From the NCBI GenBank assembly GCA_013398055.1, contig VZRS01006590.1, forward strand, positions 124,001-188,000: a stretch of 64,000 nt of DNA. Direction: 5' to 3'. The translations under genes were made by a program, and so were the position numbers. The notes below the pieces were generated by a model. The model did not search any database, was not told where the DNA came from, and saw nothing but the letters and a program-made list of their open reading frames with translations. Every line of letters begins with the position of its first letter. Within the stretch, counting starts at the first letter, position 1. The DNA is from Ifrita kowaldi. Taxonomy: Eukaryota; Chordata; Aves; Passeriformes; Cinclosomatidae. Shown here piece by piece: positions 1 through 12,859 of the stretch.

Positions 1-208
1 AAGTTCATTTTAAACCTGGAGTTTGAGCTGGAGGAATTTGTAGAGTCATCAAGTGTAAATTAATCAGAAATTCCTGGAACTCAGGAGAGCTGTGCAGACC
101 CAGAACTTATTTTTCCGTATCGATCACAAACCACAGCACAGAAAATCAAGTGATGTCCTGACACTAGAGGTCAGCAGATCTTTGCTAAGGGAGGGAATTA
201 TTAAAATC

Positions 209-392
209 TCATAAAATCATGGAATAATTTGGGTTGGAAGGGATCTTACAGCCCATCCCATTCCACCCCTGCCATGCAGGGACACCTTCCACTGTCTCAG
301 GCTGCTCCAAGCCCTGTCCAATCCAGCCTTGGACACTGCCAGGGATCCAGGGGCAGCCACAGCTTCCCTGGGCACCCTGTGCCAGGGCTTCA
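209..392 (-). mobile_element. CR1 LINE fragment, 3' end
   Basis: The plus strand reads as the reverse complement of a CR1 3' end: a degenerate tcataaaatcatgg tail repeat, then gggttggaagggatc and the usual CCACCCCTGCCATGCAGGG block. It is 5'-truncated after about 180 bases, the normal fate of CR1 copies, with no coding capacity left. Confidence 0.93.
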
Positions 393-1560
393 TCTGGATA
401 AATCATGAGATTTACATCCTGGTTAATGGTAAAGTCATCTCCACAGGGCAACATGAAAAGATGAGGTGCTGAACACTCCACAAGAAGCTCAAATAGCCCA
501 TTTGATTTTGAGGGAGGGAGGGAATGATATCCACTTCTGATTTCCCTCAAAATGAAATCAGCAGTTGTGCAAAATCACCCAATCCACTTGGTTTCAATGG
601 GGAAACAGATGAACAGTTAAATCTTCCCCGTCACTGAACCATCCTCTGCCTCCTACAGTCCCTGCTCCAAGCCTGAAAGGCACCAGTGCCATGACAAAAA
701 TATTCCAGCTCTGCATGGTAGCTCCACACTTCCCTCTCCATGTTCAATAAAAGAAAGATCATTAGAAAAATGCCACAAACACAGGCTTTTGAAAATCCAA
801 AAGAAAGAGAACTAAAGCCCTGTGGTAGTTCTCCATTTGCACCCGAGGTACCAAGCCACTCATTCCCTAACACCAGGTAATCTCCAATTTTTGCTTCAAT
901 ACCAACAGAGCCCAGTTCACCTGGATTTGTCTGTGTTGAGATGAATCCAGCTCAAAAGTGCTAAAAGCACCCAGGCAAGGTTAGGCTTGTCCAGTGCCAG
1001 GGCTGACCACTAATCATTTATTAAAATCAAACTGGTATCTGTTATTTGTTGCACTGAAGCAGAGATGGAGCCAGTTTAAGAAAAGAATTTAGATGGGATT
1101 TTTGTCAGTTGAAGGAAAGAGTTAATTCAATTTGACATCATACACCAGGCAGGTCTAGAGGGTAAAATATCAGAGTAATCTCATGTTAGAGATTGGAAAG
1201 GCTTTGGAAAACAAAACACAGAGGCAATATTGACCAGCACGGAGGCAGCAGTGGCAGCACACTTCTGAAAGGAACACGAATGCACCTACTGCACCTGAAA
1301 GGCTCTCAATAAAAAAGGATTGACCAGTTAAAAGCTACAGCAGCAAGACAAAGCACAGAGTTAAAAATCCAGCTAAGCAGTGCTGTGGCTGGTTCCTAAG
1401 GTAAGTTTAAAATGGTGCTCCAAGGAAAAACGCGATTGCTCCAACTCCTTTGGGGTCTCATTAGATCCCTGCTCCACAGCAGCACTGCTCATTAGGAAGC
1501 TGCTTCCCAGGTAGCCCCTGTGAGGTGCCTGTGGCTCTTCCTCAGCCTCCTGTCCCTGCA

Positions 1561-1681
1561 GGGGCACTGGCAGGAGACAAATCCTCCTGACCCAGCCGGG
1601 CTGCGAGCACAGAAACCAGCAAGGAACTTTCACAGAAAACTTCTCCATTCCCAAGCACTGAGCAGAATTAAAGTTCTCTCC
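1561..1681 (+). other. isolated plus-strand exon-like segment
   Basis: This is 121 bases between a very strong acceptor (cctcctgtccctgcag) and a donor CTCTCCG then gtgagcc. One frame is open throughout (begins GHWQETNPPDPAG, phase 0 to 1); the other two contain stops. No neighbouring plus-strand segment joins it in phase: the next candidate at 3384 needs phase 0. A good splice donor also occurs at 1399/1400 (CTAAG then gtaagttt). I regard it as a possible exon of an unseen plus-strand gene or a chance decoy. Confidence 0.17.
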
Positions 1682-3383
1682 GGTGAGCCATTAGCAGAGG
1701 CCTAGTTAAAAGCATCATTTTATACAAAATTAATTTACAACAGCTTAATATGGAAGAAGCAGCAACTGTTCTGTGGAGAGTTTTATCACAGCTTCTCCTG
1801 TCTGGCTGCATTTATCAACTCTCAGCCACGGTCCCCTGCCTGCCCAGCCCATCCATCCTCTGCACTTGATCCAAAGCTCCCTGGAACACGGAGCACACAG
1901 GTGGTTCTGCTCTGCAGAACATCCTCTCCCTGGCCCCGCACTTACTGCAGTCCCTCCTTCTCCCACTGCAGCCAAGAACATTTGTAGTGATTGAATGCCC
2001 ACTCTCTCCACATTCTCATCTCTCCACTCTGGGTGTCACACAGCATCTCTGCTCTTTATCTCTCATTCCTCACGACATTCCAGGCCCTGAACACACCAGC
2101 AGGGTTTTCTGGACTCGGTATCTGCAGTTCTGCCATCTCAGAGCTACAACCACTAAAAATCCTTCAGCTCAGCTCAGCCTGTACCCAGGGAGTTATTCCA
2201 TCTCAACAAAAGCAGCACAGCTGCAAAGAGAAAATAATTAAGGAATGACATTTATCTTAAAGTCCTCAGGAATCCTGCTCTAAGACCATCACCTTCCACA
2301 ACTCTGTGCCTCAACCACTCCAGAGCCTCTTTACATCTTGCCAGAGGATTTTTACTTTCCAACACCTGTGGAGACAGCTCAGCTCAATCAATCCCGGGAT
2401 GCCCATGGGAACACTTCACAAAGAACCAGCTCTGCATTCTTCCCGAAGTTTACTAGGAAATGTTTACCAGATTCTCTTGAAACTCTTGCCATTTAATCAG
2501 TCGTGAGATACAATTTAGAATTAGTAAGTCTTTGAAGGAACAGCAACTCAACACCCAACGTTCACTGAAAGGCCAATTCCCACCACGGTGACTCCAATCT
2601 CATGACGTGTTTAGTTCCTGCCATGGGAAACTGATTTTGGTGTTGGTGCACTGAAGGTGTTCCACTGATAGAGCAGGTTCATTTCTCAAATTCAAAATGC
2701 AGCTATTAAATTAAATCAAATCAGAATCATATTGGCCTTTTCTACACTACTTAGTGAAACTTCCACAGAAGTTCGATGTGTGGACATCTGCTTTGTCTCA
2801 TCTGCACACAAACTCTGTGTGCCCTGTTTAACACCAAACTCACTGCCAGGCTCCAAGCAAAACCTTCATTCAGTGCCAAAATTGTACTTCCCAAACATAC
2901 AGGAGGGAAGGATGTTAAAAACCAAATACTTTCAGGCTGCAGTGTCTTGGCAGGAATTCTTTACCCATGGTAACCCAGAATTTCACGTATTTAGCACAGA
3001 GAAAAGTTTGAGATTCCCTGTTAATAAAATTGAAAAGTAGATATTCATATTCACCAGTCACTGCCAAAAGCCAACTTCAGCTGCCACTTCAAATATTTCC
3101 ATTTGTACAGATACATTTCTCTGGACTTCAGTAATTATTAAATGCCTTCCCAACCCGTGGTACACGACAGCAAAACAACCTCATGCGTTTAAACCCCTGC
3201 TGAGTAACACAAAAATGTTAAAATTGCAGTGCACCCTTGATGACACGACCTGTGCTCTGCCCATTAATTGCTCCTTTCTTGGAGTAACAATATTTCAAGC
3301 CAATAATCACCTTGAAGAATTCTTATTTTTTTATCCAGAAGAGTGACCTGTCACAAATCAAGTATTTCCTCTGTTATTTTCAG

Positions 3384-3462
3384 GCCCCTGTTCTTGTAAT
3401 TTGCATGCCTGAGGTTCTCCCTCTGCATCCTACCAACTTCAGACACCCTTTTGGTAACACAG
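3384..3462 (+). other. isolated plus-strand exon-like segment
   Basis: This is 79 bases with a strong acceptor (cctctgttattttcag) and a strong donor (AACACAG then gtgggtca). One frame is open, phase 0 to 1, beginning APVLVICMPEVLPL. An octamer-like ATTTGCAT straddles its middle. It does not join the 1561-1681 segment in phase. It may be a decoy. Confidence 0.16.
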
Positions 3463-3844
3463 GTGGGTCACCACCTTCAACCAGGCGTTCCAAGACAGGT
3501 ACTTCCAGAGGTCAGGAATTCTGTGAACCCCCAGGACAGCATGTCACAAATCACTTCAAAATAATGCAGGGCTTGAGATTTACGAGAAATAAATCAGAAC
3601 TGTTGGGGAAAAAAAAAAAAATCAAATATGAAGCTGGGTGAACTCTGGCTTGTGCAGCTGCAGTGGGGGGAAAGGTGAGACCTGATTTCTATTTCCATAA
3701 GAGGAATGACTCCCATGTCTGCATTTGTGTTACAAACTCTCCTGGGCTGCCAGGACTCGCTGCCAGGAGCACAGAAAGCCTTGGGATGGAGAAGCTGCTG
3801 CTGCTGAATCAGTATTTAATCCCTGAAAATAAGGGTGACCATTG

Positions 3845-4398
3845 GAACCAGAATGGTTTGGGCTGGAAGAGACCTTAAAGCCCATCCAGTGCCACCCCTG
3901 CCATGCAGGGACACCTTCCACTGTCCCAGGCTGCTCCAAGCCCCATCCAGTCTGGCCTTGGACACTGCCAGGGATCCAGGGGCAGCCACAGCTGCTCTGG
4001 GCACCCTGTGCCAGGGCCTCAGCACCCTCACAGCTGGGAATTGCCTCCCAATATCCCATCTAACCCTGCCCTCTGTCAGTTTGAAGCCATTCCCTGTGTC
4101 CTGTCACTCCATCCCTTGCCAGTAGTCTCTCTCCATCCTTCTTGTAGCTCCTTCAGGAGCAAGGCCACACTGAGGTCACCCCAAAGCTTCTCCTCTCCAG
4201 GCTGAACATTCCCAGCTCTCCCAGCCTTTCCTCCCAGCAGAGCTGCTCCATCCCTCTGCTCCCCCTGGTGCCTCCTCTGGACTCTCTCCAGCAGCTCCAG
4301 GCCCTCCCTGTGCTGGGACAGGGCTGGGGCAGCTCTGCAGGTGGGGTCTCACCTGAGCACAGGGGCAGAATCCCCCCTTTCCTGCTGGGATCAGCCCA
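3845..4398 (-). mobile_element. CR1 LINE, about 550 bases of 3' end
   Basis: One of the two longest CR1 copies here. The plus strand begins ccagaatggtttgggctgg and runs through the CTGCCATGCAGGG block, the CCTCACCACC-like region, TTCTCCTCTCCAGGCTG and GGTGGGGTCTCACCTG, all standard segments of the CR1 3' UTR and the end of ORF2 in reverse complement. The copy is truncated at its 5' end near 4398. A similar part of CR1 is present at 20581-21063. Confidence 0.96.
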
Positions 4399-7300
4399 GG
4401 ATATTTTATGATCCGTTCCTCACTCCCGAGTCCGGAGCCTTTATCCACACACACAGAGCGGTCCCTGGTGAGACACCAATAACAGCGTTTCTCTCAGAGC
4501 ACTTTTGCTGCCATCCACTACAAATCACAACTTCAAAAGCCTCTTTCATCCTGCACGGTTGCCCCAATAAAAACTCATCCCTTTCCATTGCATACATAAT
4601 TCCACTTTGATATTCCTTGGCCAGAACAAAGTCGATCCATGTCTCTCGCCGCGTCCCAGCCGGAATTAGCATCCACATCCCACACGGATCGCTGCACGGA
4701 GCCCCAGGAATGCTGATCCACACTGCCTGCCCTGGCTCCAAGGGTCACCTACAGCAATTTGTCAGCAGTTCCCTCTTCATCAAAAATTTACAGGCTGCTG
4801 AATTTCCAATGATGCTACAGCCCACAGTAAAACCGTCCACCTCAAATATTTTTTTAAACAGAATGTGCCGTTCTCCCTCATATCTCTCCTCAAAATCACA
4901 GCACAGGACAGCAAGATCCTACCCCTCAGATGGGATCCAAACCCCAGGAAGTGAAATTCAGGCAGATCCTGAACTGAGGCATCCAGGGAGCAAAGTGCCA
5001 CAGAGTGACAATGGGCCAACAAGCACCTGAATGAACAGAAGCAAAAAACCCTACACAGATCTGAAGTTTCTCCTCAACTCCATCCCAACACGAAAATTTA
5101 AAACAAATTAAAAATGAAACAACAAAAAAACCAACCATAGGCAGCCCATTACATGCCACAAAACAGCAATGCAGTCAATCCACTTAAAAAGTGCTGACAA
5201 TATTACTCTTCAACTTAGAAGAATGTAAAACTCAACACAAAAATACTCTCCACATCCAAATGCACTAAAATTCACATCCAGCAGCGCCCTGTGTTTAACT
5301 TCTCCTAAGGAAGAAGTTACTTTGAATTTCAGAGCTCCCTATAACAAATATTGTTGCTCTTAGTCCCAAAAATCCTCATCAAAATGAGCACTCCAGCCTG
5401 CCCGGTCCCTCTCACTACGGGAGAGACTCTGAAACTCAATCAGAGCAGACAGAAACAACATTTCCAACCCACTAAACCTCCCTCGCACTAACAATTTAAA
5501 CTGCAACATATGAGAAAAATCATGCCCTGCTGAATACCTTTAGAGCTGACAAATTAAACAGTCAGGACACTTTGGGCTTGAAAAACCCAAGAGACTTTTC
5601 AGGTGAAGCAGTAAGAGGTGTTGCTACCTACACATACATACACAGGTGTCTACAGAGATAGAAATATATATAAATAAAAATATAAAAATGTATTTGTAGA
5701 AGTCCAATAATGTATAATAGACAACTGCAGAAAAATCTCTTCTTTCTCACCCTCTCTTTCCTCCTTCCAGGTCTCATTAATGCTCAAGCACCTACAAGAA
5801 AATTTATTCCATTTAAATGGCATTTTTGTCCCATGCCCAACTCAACACAGAAGAAACCCCCCACACACAACCATATCTTTAAAACACCCACTCAAACCCT
5901 AAAACATGACCTGTGCATTGCATTAGGCAGGAATTTTCCAGAACCAGTAAAGTTATGTCTTTGTTTCCAGTGGAAATTAAATAATTCCTACCAGATGTGA
6001 GGATGAGAACCTGCCCCTCTCCCACCCAAATGCCACCGTGGCACTGGGGCTTCCCACAAAGCCCTGGCCTCAACTTGGCTTTTAAATGAAGAAAGCCTCC
6101 AAGACTGCAGATTTTAAACTCTTTAATAATGCATTTTAGTGCAGACTTTTCTGGCCAATTTACTTGGAACAAGACAGGACAGCCCTTCCCCACTGCCCTG
6201 CCCAGGTCTGATGGCTGGGTTGGGTTTATCTGAGGATTTTAACATTAGAGAGTCTAATCCACCAAAAGCTCAAACAAATAACTGTATTACAGGACTGAAA
6301 GGCTGATGATTGTCCTCTACATGGCTCCTCTGCTACACTTACACATGGTATGAATTTGGTATTTTATTATTATATTATACATTTGTTTCTTCTTGACCAA
6401 CATCCCTGAAACCTCCTAGACCAAAGTTGACATAAAATTGATGCTCCAGCATCACATTTGTTTACAGCCCAACATGCAACAGGTAAGGGGATGTTTTATC
6501 TCTCTGTAATCCCAAAAGAACAATTACTTCCCAAGAAGTAATAAACCAAGAGAGAAAAATGGGATAGATGCTTCAAGCAGGGAAGCAAACAAAAAGAATA
6601 AAGGTCAAAATGTGAAATTTACATTTTATATACAGCCTCACTCAGTCTCTTCTTTTTCTTTTCAAACATATATATATATATATTTAGCCTGGGAATGGAG
6701 GAGCTTGATAGAAATATTCACCAATTTCAGCAAGGAACTGAGCTTTGGGAGATATGGCCACAGGTTCCCTTAATCTATCCTGTCTGTGATTATCTCCCTG
6801 CCAAGTCACATGCAGGAAAATAATCCCCTGCAGCACAGAGCACTGATGGGAAAGGAAAGAAAAGCTCAAAGTCACAGCTGAATGGTTAGAGCTGAACCCA
6901 TTTCAGCACTTTTTTCCCCTCTTCTACTTCTTACTTGAGACCAAGGCAGCTTAATCTGCATTGATGTCTATGAAGTTTCACTTGAAAAAGTTCTTCAGCC
7001 TGCGAGAGTTTCCTCTCCTATGAATAGGAATAAAACACTCAAATATTTTTATGAAAAAAGTTTCTTTCCCTTTTTACAAAGGAAACTGTGAAACATTGCC
7101 TGAAAACTTACAATACTGCATTTCAGCCAAATTTCAAACCAGCAGCACAGATATTAATCAAAAAATGAGACTGTGAGAGAGAAAACACCCGACCAGGAGG
7201 CAGAACAAAGCCCACTGGAGACCATGAGAAAACCATTGGAGATGTTCAGTGGATGAGCGTGGCTGATTTGCTTGCACATGACAGGAGAGCAAGAGAATCA

Positions 7301-9837
7301 AACCATTTTATGGTTATTATGAATACGATGATTTCTTTATTATTTTCATTTTAACGAACACATCGCCACCTCTTTCCACTCCTCACTTTCTCTCTGTTCT
7401 GCTCCCCACATCCCTGCTCCCCTTCATTAATCCACTTAATTCCAGCATCAGTTTAGATACACGTTTGCTTCATTAACTCACTGCTGGGGGAGGACAGTAC
7501 CCAGACCCCTGTGATGGAAAGGAAAGGGAAGTTAATCTCGGTTCTGTGCAATCCAGATATTATAATTATTATTAGGGTGTCTTTGTTCCTTGTGTCTCTA
7601 GGAAACCAAGTCTCAACGTAAAACCATAATTTGGAAAAAGCAGAAATTAGAGGTTAAATTCCACTGAGTTTTCTTCCACTGACACTAAAAGATGAATGTT
7701 ACAGTCTGTCCCAAGATTAATGAATGCAAATATGGCTGATCCACCACAAGTAGTAAAGAAAGAACCAGATTTTTCAGCCAAACAACTGTGGAACACCTCT
7801 TTCATCTTTCCCATGTAATGAAGCCTCACTTTCAGGGAGAAAAAAAACCCAACCAAGTATTTAAATTACTTAACAAGATCTCTTTAAATATCAGTACAAG
7901 GTTAAATGTGATAAAGACTCCACTGGCTTTGCTGGGCAAGTTTGGTTTAAAAAAAACCCAAAACAACAAATCCAAAACCCGAACAAAAGTGGAAGGAGCA
8001 GAGAGCTACGCTGAGATAACATTCAGTGGTGATGAACCTAAGAGTATCTAAACTAGTAAAAAAATCAATTTCTTGACTTAGGAACTAAATTCAAATTAGG
8101 GAATCTCTGTCTGACAAAGGCCTAAAAAAACACAGAAGGAAAAGAAGATGGGGAGAGAGGTTAATTGGTTTGTAAAGTATTAAGAGGACCAAGAGACAAA
8201 ATGCCCTGGCAGGAAAACAAATGTGCAGAAGGGCGATGCAGAGAGAGCCCATAGGATGGAGAAATGAACACAAATTTGATTTTTGAGGTTCAGGAGCTTT
8301 ATTTCATAATAATAACAATGATATTGTTGTGAGGTTATTCATGGCACCAAAGCCAGTTTGAAGTCCATCTCCAGAAAGCCGATACTGGGAGCTTTACTAA
8401 CCAAAAATCTCCACTTCCCAAATATCACTTTCCCTCAAAAGCAACAATTCTTTTGCACCATGTCTAACAGGAAAGCAGCAACAAGCCGCAGGCCTCAGAA
8501 GATGCTGTTTTTCTTTCAGATCTCCAAGCTTCACTTCATGTCTTAATGCACTTGGCGTTGCTCTGACCATTAATCGTGTACTGCAGACCAAGAGAAAGTG
8601 CTTTTCCAGAAATGACCTCAAACTAAATTCATAATTCTTTAAAAACCAATAAACCCACTGAACCAGCGAGCTCAGCCCTTCTGCAGTGGGCTACAGGCAC
8701 ACAAAGCTGCTTTACTCCCTTCAGCAAGATCCACTACCACCTTGATTTAAAGCACAGAGTGGAAACAGCTTATATGGTTCAACAACAGTCCTGTGTTTTG
8801 AGCCAGGAAAGGCAGGAAGAGGCCAGAAGACACCAAAGGTCCTTTCTAAACAGAGACTAGAGATGTGCTACATAAATTCAATCCACCACTAAATCTGTAT
8901 TTTCCTGTGCTAAAGCACAGTCCTACCCAATACTTCTTCCTAAACCTCTCAGATCGAGGGCAGCATCCCTTAACTCTTTCCAGATCCTCCCACAAAACTC
9001 CAGATCCTCTGCATTTCATTTTTCTGCAGCATCATCAGCAGGAAAGATCCTCTCTCAAGAGTGGGTATTTGTGTGGGTTCCTACCTTCCTCACACGGAAA
9101 AGTTATCCTAAGCTGAACACAAAACTTGAGTAGCCACATTTATTATACACAGCCTGAAAGATGATGCAGCTGCTAAAATATTTGGGACACCTCTGCATCC
9201 TTCATTGTACAGCAGAGTGAAGGTGAAAAGCTTTGTGCTGAAACAGAGCCTTAAAGAACACACTTTGCCTGGCTTGAAGTGGTGCCATTAACGCAAGAAC
9301 AAAGTATAAACTCATCCACGAAAAAACCTTGCACAAGAGTACTTGAAGCTGTGCCTGCAATGCGTGTTTTTAACTCATAAAAAGGAATTTTAATTCTACA
9401 AAGGCTTTTGGAGCCTTTTTTTTTTTTTTGACTGAGCAGACCATTAAATTCACCTGACCACAGCGAATCTGGGAAGCAGGATTTTTCAAAGCCTAATATT
9501 AAAGGAGACTTTCAAGACTTGTTTCACTTTCCTGTAATATTAATTGGATCTCCAAATACTGGACATGATGGAGAGGAAGAATACAATCACAGAGCTTTGC
9601 CAATTGATGACAAAGCCTTGCTGAGATTTTGTTTCTAGAAGTACCAGCCCCTTTTAGTCAGAAAAGTCCCAGGTATGTAAAACATATCCCAGTGAAACAA
9701 AGGGCCGGATTTTTTAGAAAACCTCCACACAATGCAGAGAGAATACATGGAATTTATCAGAATAATGCATCCCTCAGGAGGATTTGTGAGGAACCAGATA
9801 AAAAACAACTAACAAGTCTGCCCAGAACTTCTGTTCC
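4399..9837. other. 5.4 kb without a recognisable gene
   Basis: AT-moderate sequence with no supported exon. It holds an (AT)n run at 6668-6683, a 14-T run near 9416-9429, and isolated splice-like sites (for example CAACAG then gtaagggg at about 6480) that pair only as tiny or closed segments. It is likely intron or intergenic DNA. Confidence 0.6.
6668..6683. repeat. (AT)n dinucleotide run
   Basis: An uninterrupted AT repeat of about eight units in AT-rich DNA. Confidence 0.9.
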
Positions 9838-10021
9838 CTGCCCTGGCACAGGGTGCCCAGAGCAGCTGGGGCTGCCCCTGGATCCCTGGCAGTGTCCAAG
9901 GCCAGGCTGGACATTGGGGCTCGGAGCACCCTGGGACAGTGGAAGGTGTCCCTGCCCATGGCAGGGGTGGCACTGGGCGGGCTTTAAGGCCCCTTCCAGC
10001 CCAAACCATTTTGGGATTCCC
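9838..10021 (+). mobile_element. CR1 LINE fragment, 3' end
   Basis: This carries the sense-strand CR1 3' end: GGCACAGGGTGCCCAGAGCAG, then GGATCCCTGGCAGTGTCCAAGG, GTGTCCCTGCCCATGGCAGG and CCAGCCCAAACCATTTTGGG. It is about 184 bases, 5'-truncated, in the opposite orientation to the two copies upstream. Confidence 0.95.
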
Positions 10022-10753
10022 TTTAAGTTCATTACCAGTTAAACTTCACTAAAGTAAAGAGTAAATGGGCTTTCCAGCATTGCAACATTAACATTTCTTT
10101 GGTGAAAATAAGAAATCCCCATCAGCTCTCTGCTGCCATCCTTGCCTGTATCTCAGCCCCTTTCCACAGGTGCCACTTAACCAGTTCCATTTACTTTGCA
10201 ATGCTATTTCCCAGGAAGCACAGGAATAAATCAATCTGAGAATGGAATGTCCATTAACACCTTTAATTAGGCTTATTGGACAAGCTGCTGAGCCTTTTGG
10301 AAAGGAAAAATGTGGATCTTTACCAATCTAGAATTAAAAGAAATTTGCATTAGAATTACAGGCACTTAACTCTCCACAGTGCTTATTCTGGGGAATAAGG
10401 CACTTCAAAACTTTTCTGGAAACACGGAACTGCTGATTCCTCTCTCCCTGCTGCAGGAGCCAGGGGCTGGGAGAAGATGGCCTTTGTTACAATATTGTAA
10501 AGGGACACCAGGACAGAGGAGGCTATTTTCCTTCTCTCCTTATTTTGCCAGGCTACCTGCAGGCAAAAAAAGGTCATTTTTACGTTCTGGATGTTGTCTG
10601 CATGCTCCAAATAAAAACTCCAAGTCTGGTTCTCTAAAAAATGTCATTCTAGACTGTTATCTGCTGGACAGAGAACATCCTTGGACACCAGTGGGAGTAC
10701 GTCTAGGTCATCAGGGATTTATAAGTTTAAGACTTACAAGTGATTTTTTTCAG

Positions 10754-10810
10754 GCTGGAAACACCTACTGTGACAATGCCCTAAGATCCCAAAAAGGCAG
10801 CAGGTACCAG
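10754..10810 (+). other. isolated plus-strand exon-like segment
   Basis: This is 57 bases, 19 codons, phase 0 to 0, between a textbook acceptor (gtgatttttttcag) and a strong donor (TACCAG then gtgaggaa). Only one frame is open (AGNTYCDNALRSQKG). A 21-base segment with good sites also lies nearby at about 11034-11054 (ttgttctttcag ... then gtgagtta). No complete plus-strand gene could be assembled around them. Confidence 0.17.
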
Positions 10811-12339
10811 GTGAGGAATTAAAGGGATTCAATGGCCCAGATCAGAACTGATGCCTGTTCTGCATGAAGTAATCAAGAGCCCATCTCAGAACAAGAACAG
10901 AGTGGAGAAAACTTCAGCTTTAATCCCAAACCTTACCACCGTTTTCTATCACTTCCACACATTTTACTGTTGTGTTTTTATTTTATATCCACAACTATGC
11001 AAAGGTCTGGGAGCTTTTTGTTCTTTCAGGGTGACACAGAGGCACAAGCAGTGAGTTATGCAGGTTACCAAAATCTGTAACATCAGGATAGTCGGATGCT
11101 GGGGGAAGAGAGGACGGTGCTAAACCAGCTCAACAGGAGGTGGTGGAGCTTTGCAACTTCCTTAAGCTGCTTAACTCCAGATAAGGAGCTTATGCAACTT
11201 TCTGAACTCTGGAGAACATTCAGCAAGTGATAGCAGACAGTGCTCAGGTTAACTTACACTTGGGACAGGCACTTCACGAGTCATTCTGCCCTCTCACCGA
11301 GGAAAGAAGCAAAAAAACCCAAGTCCCCTCCCAAAAAACAAAAATCATCTGTCCAGGAAAAGTAAGGTACAGTTTAGTAGAGATGTTCCACGTTTGTTTT
11401 CCTCGATGTTCCCCTTGCATGACTTGGGGAGTGGCACAGTAAGCCCAGCTTCTGAGCCAGAGATTATTTCACATCTCTAAGCGGAGCCTGACTATGAAGA
11501 AGCTGCTTTGTGGTACTCCTGAAGCAGAAGAGCTTTAGAAAGGAGTATAAACAACAGCCATTGCAGTCACCAAACAGACCCACTGAGAGCTGTTCAGGTT
11601 CTTCATCTGAAAATAAACCTGAAAATAAACCCATCCACCCACAATGGGCCTAGTCAAGGGTATTCATGGGCATGATAGGGACAAGGTCAAAGCCTTAAGG
11701 GCTTACAACAGGCTTGATTCCGAGCTGGGAATTGAATGAATAACGAACAGGAGAGAGACACTCCAGTCCTCTTGGCAGCTGCTGAAGAAAAAAGCTAGGA
11801 AAAGTCCTTTCTTTCATCTCAGTGCGTCCTGGAGAGGCACCAAATGCCACCATCGGCACCTGCAGCGGTGTCAAACACCAGCTCCGGGCTCAGCAAACAC
11901 CACAGGGGCTGGCACCACTCCCCTCTCCAGCCCAGGGCTCCCAGGGCTGTGCTTCTGAAGAGGATGATGTGTTTCTCCACCAAGGTTCAACTTATTTCAG
12001 CTGTTTTGTGGGAGGACAGATCGGCAGAACAACTTTCCAGTCTCCAAGTGCACCTGATGAAATGCTGGAACTTTCTCATCTCTGGATTTTAGTGTGTGAA
12101 CCACATTTATGTGGTGGGGAAGAACCTGCTACAGAACAAAGTGCCAAGCAAAATCCACAATCTCTTATTCCAGGAGAAGAGGGGATGAAACTCTACTTAT
12201 CCTTCATTTAACTGTCTCAGAAGAACAGCACTCTCAGATATAACACCTCTTCTGTTTACATTTTAAGCTTATTGAGGAAAAGAGATGCTCAAGAAGACTA
12301 TAAACTACAGATTTTAAAGCATTAGAAACACAGCACTTT

Positions 12340-12719
12340 ACCACGGCCACAGCAATTTTTATTTTCTTCAGCAATACAATAGCAAAAATAGTCAATGTGA
12401 GATTCAAAATCAAATAGCTACAAAAATTACAGCGAGAAGTGGGAAAACTGCAAGATCTATAAACAGATTAAGCTCCACAACTAAAAGGAAAACTATCGTG
12501 TATGCAAGCACTTCAAGAACTGTATTTGATTCTACAAATAGTTTGCCAGTCCTCCGTAAGGCTTCATTGCTTTTTCCACTATAATTTCAACAGGATTTTT
12601 AGACCAGGAAAGATGCGAGATAATCAATGAGAGGAGGAACAGTGCTGTGTGAGAATGCAGCCCCTCAAAAATGGAGCAGAAGAGGAAAATAACTCTGGTT
12701 TAGATTAATTCAGCTCCTT
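12340..12719 (-). CDS. candidate terminal exon of unidentified minus-strand gene, mostly 3' UTR
   Basis: A strong acceptor (gttagtttttgtcctag) starts the exon at 12719. In the phase carried over from exon 8 the frame ends two codons later at a TGA at 12712-12710, so the rest would be 3' UTR. A canonical AATAAA on the minus strand lies at 12363-12358; the end at about 12340 assumes cleavage some 20 bases beyond it. The whole chain would then be about 195 codons from exon 3, or about 156 from the first in-frame ATG. Confidence 0.22.
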
Positions 12720-12819
12720 CTAGGACAAAAACTAACTCTTGCTTAGTCAAGAGCAGAAAACAGACAAGCCAGAGCCCAAGAATGGCAAGGGTTACACATG
12801 AGCAGCTGCTGCTCCTCAC

Positions 12820-12859
12820 CTTGTCAAGAAGGAAGAAAACCCATTTAAGTGCATTTCCC
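12820..12859 (-). CDS. candidate exon 8 of unidentified minus-strand gene (40 bases)
   Basis: This is a short segment between a good acceptor (ctgcctggctgcag) and a good donor (GACAAG then gtgaggag). In the phase required by exon 7 it is open and reads EMHLNGFSSFLT; a second frame reading NALKWVFFLLDK is also open. Exons this short are uncommon, and splice-like pairs at this spacing arise by chance, so confidence is low. Confidence 0.22.

Noticed and set aside
3835..4205. Overlapping open frames in all readings
   Set aside because: They are translations of a CR1 3' fragment, not genes. The same applies at 9757-10042, 20595-21143, 37454-37755 and 38658-39048.
6466..6480. 15-base plus-strand segment with good acceptor and donor
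   Set aside because: It is too short and isolated; such pairs are expected by chance.
11283..11320. Minus-strand donor CCTCG then gtgagagg as a further exon of the candidate gene
   Set aside because: The upstream acceptor is purine-rich and poor, and the terminal exon at 12719 already gives a stop and poly(A) signal.
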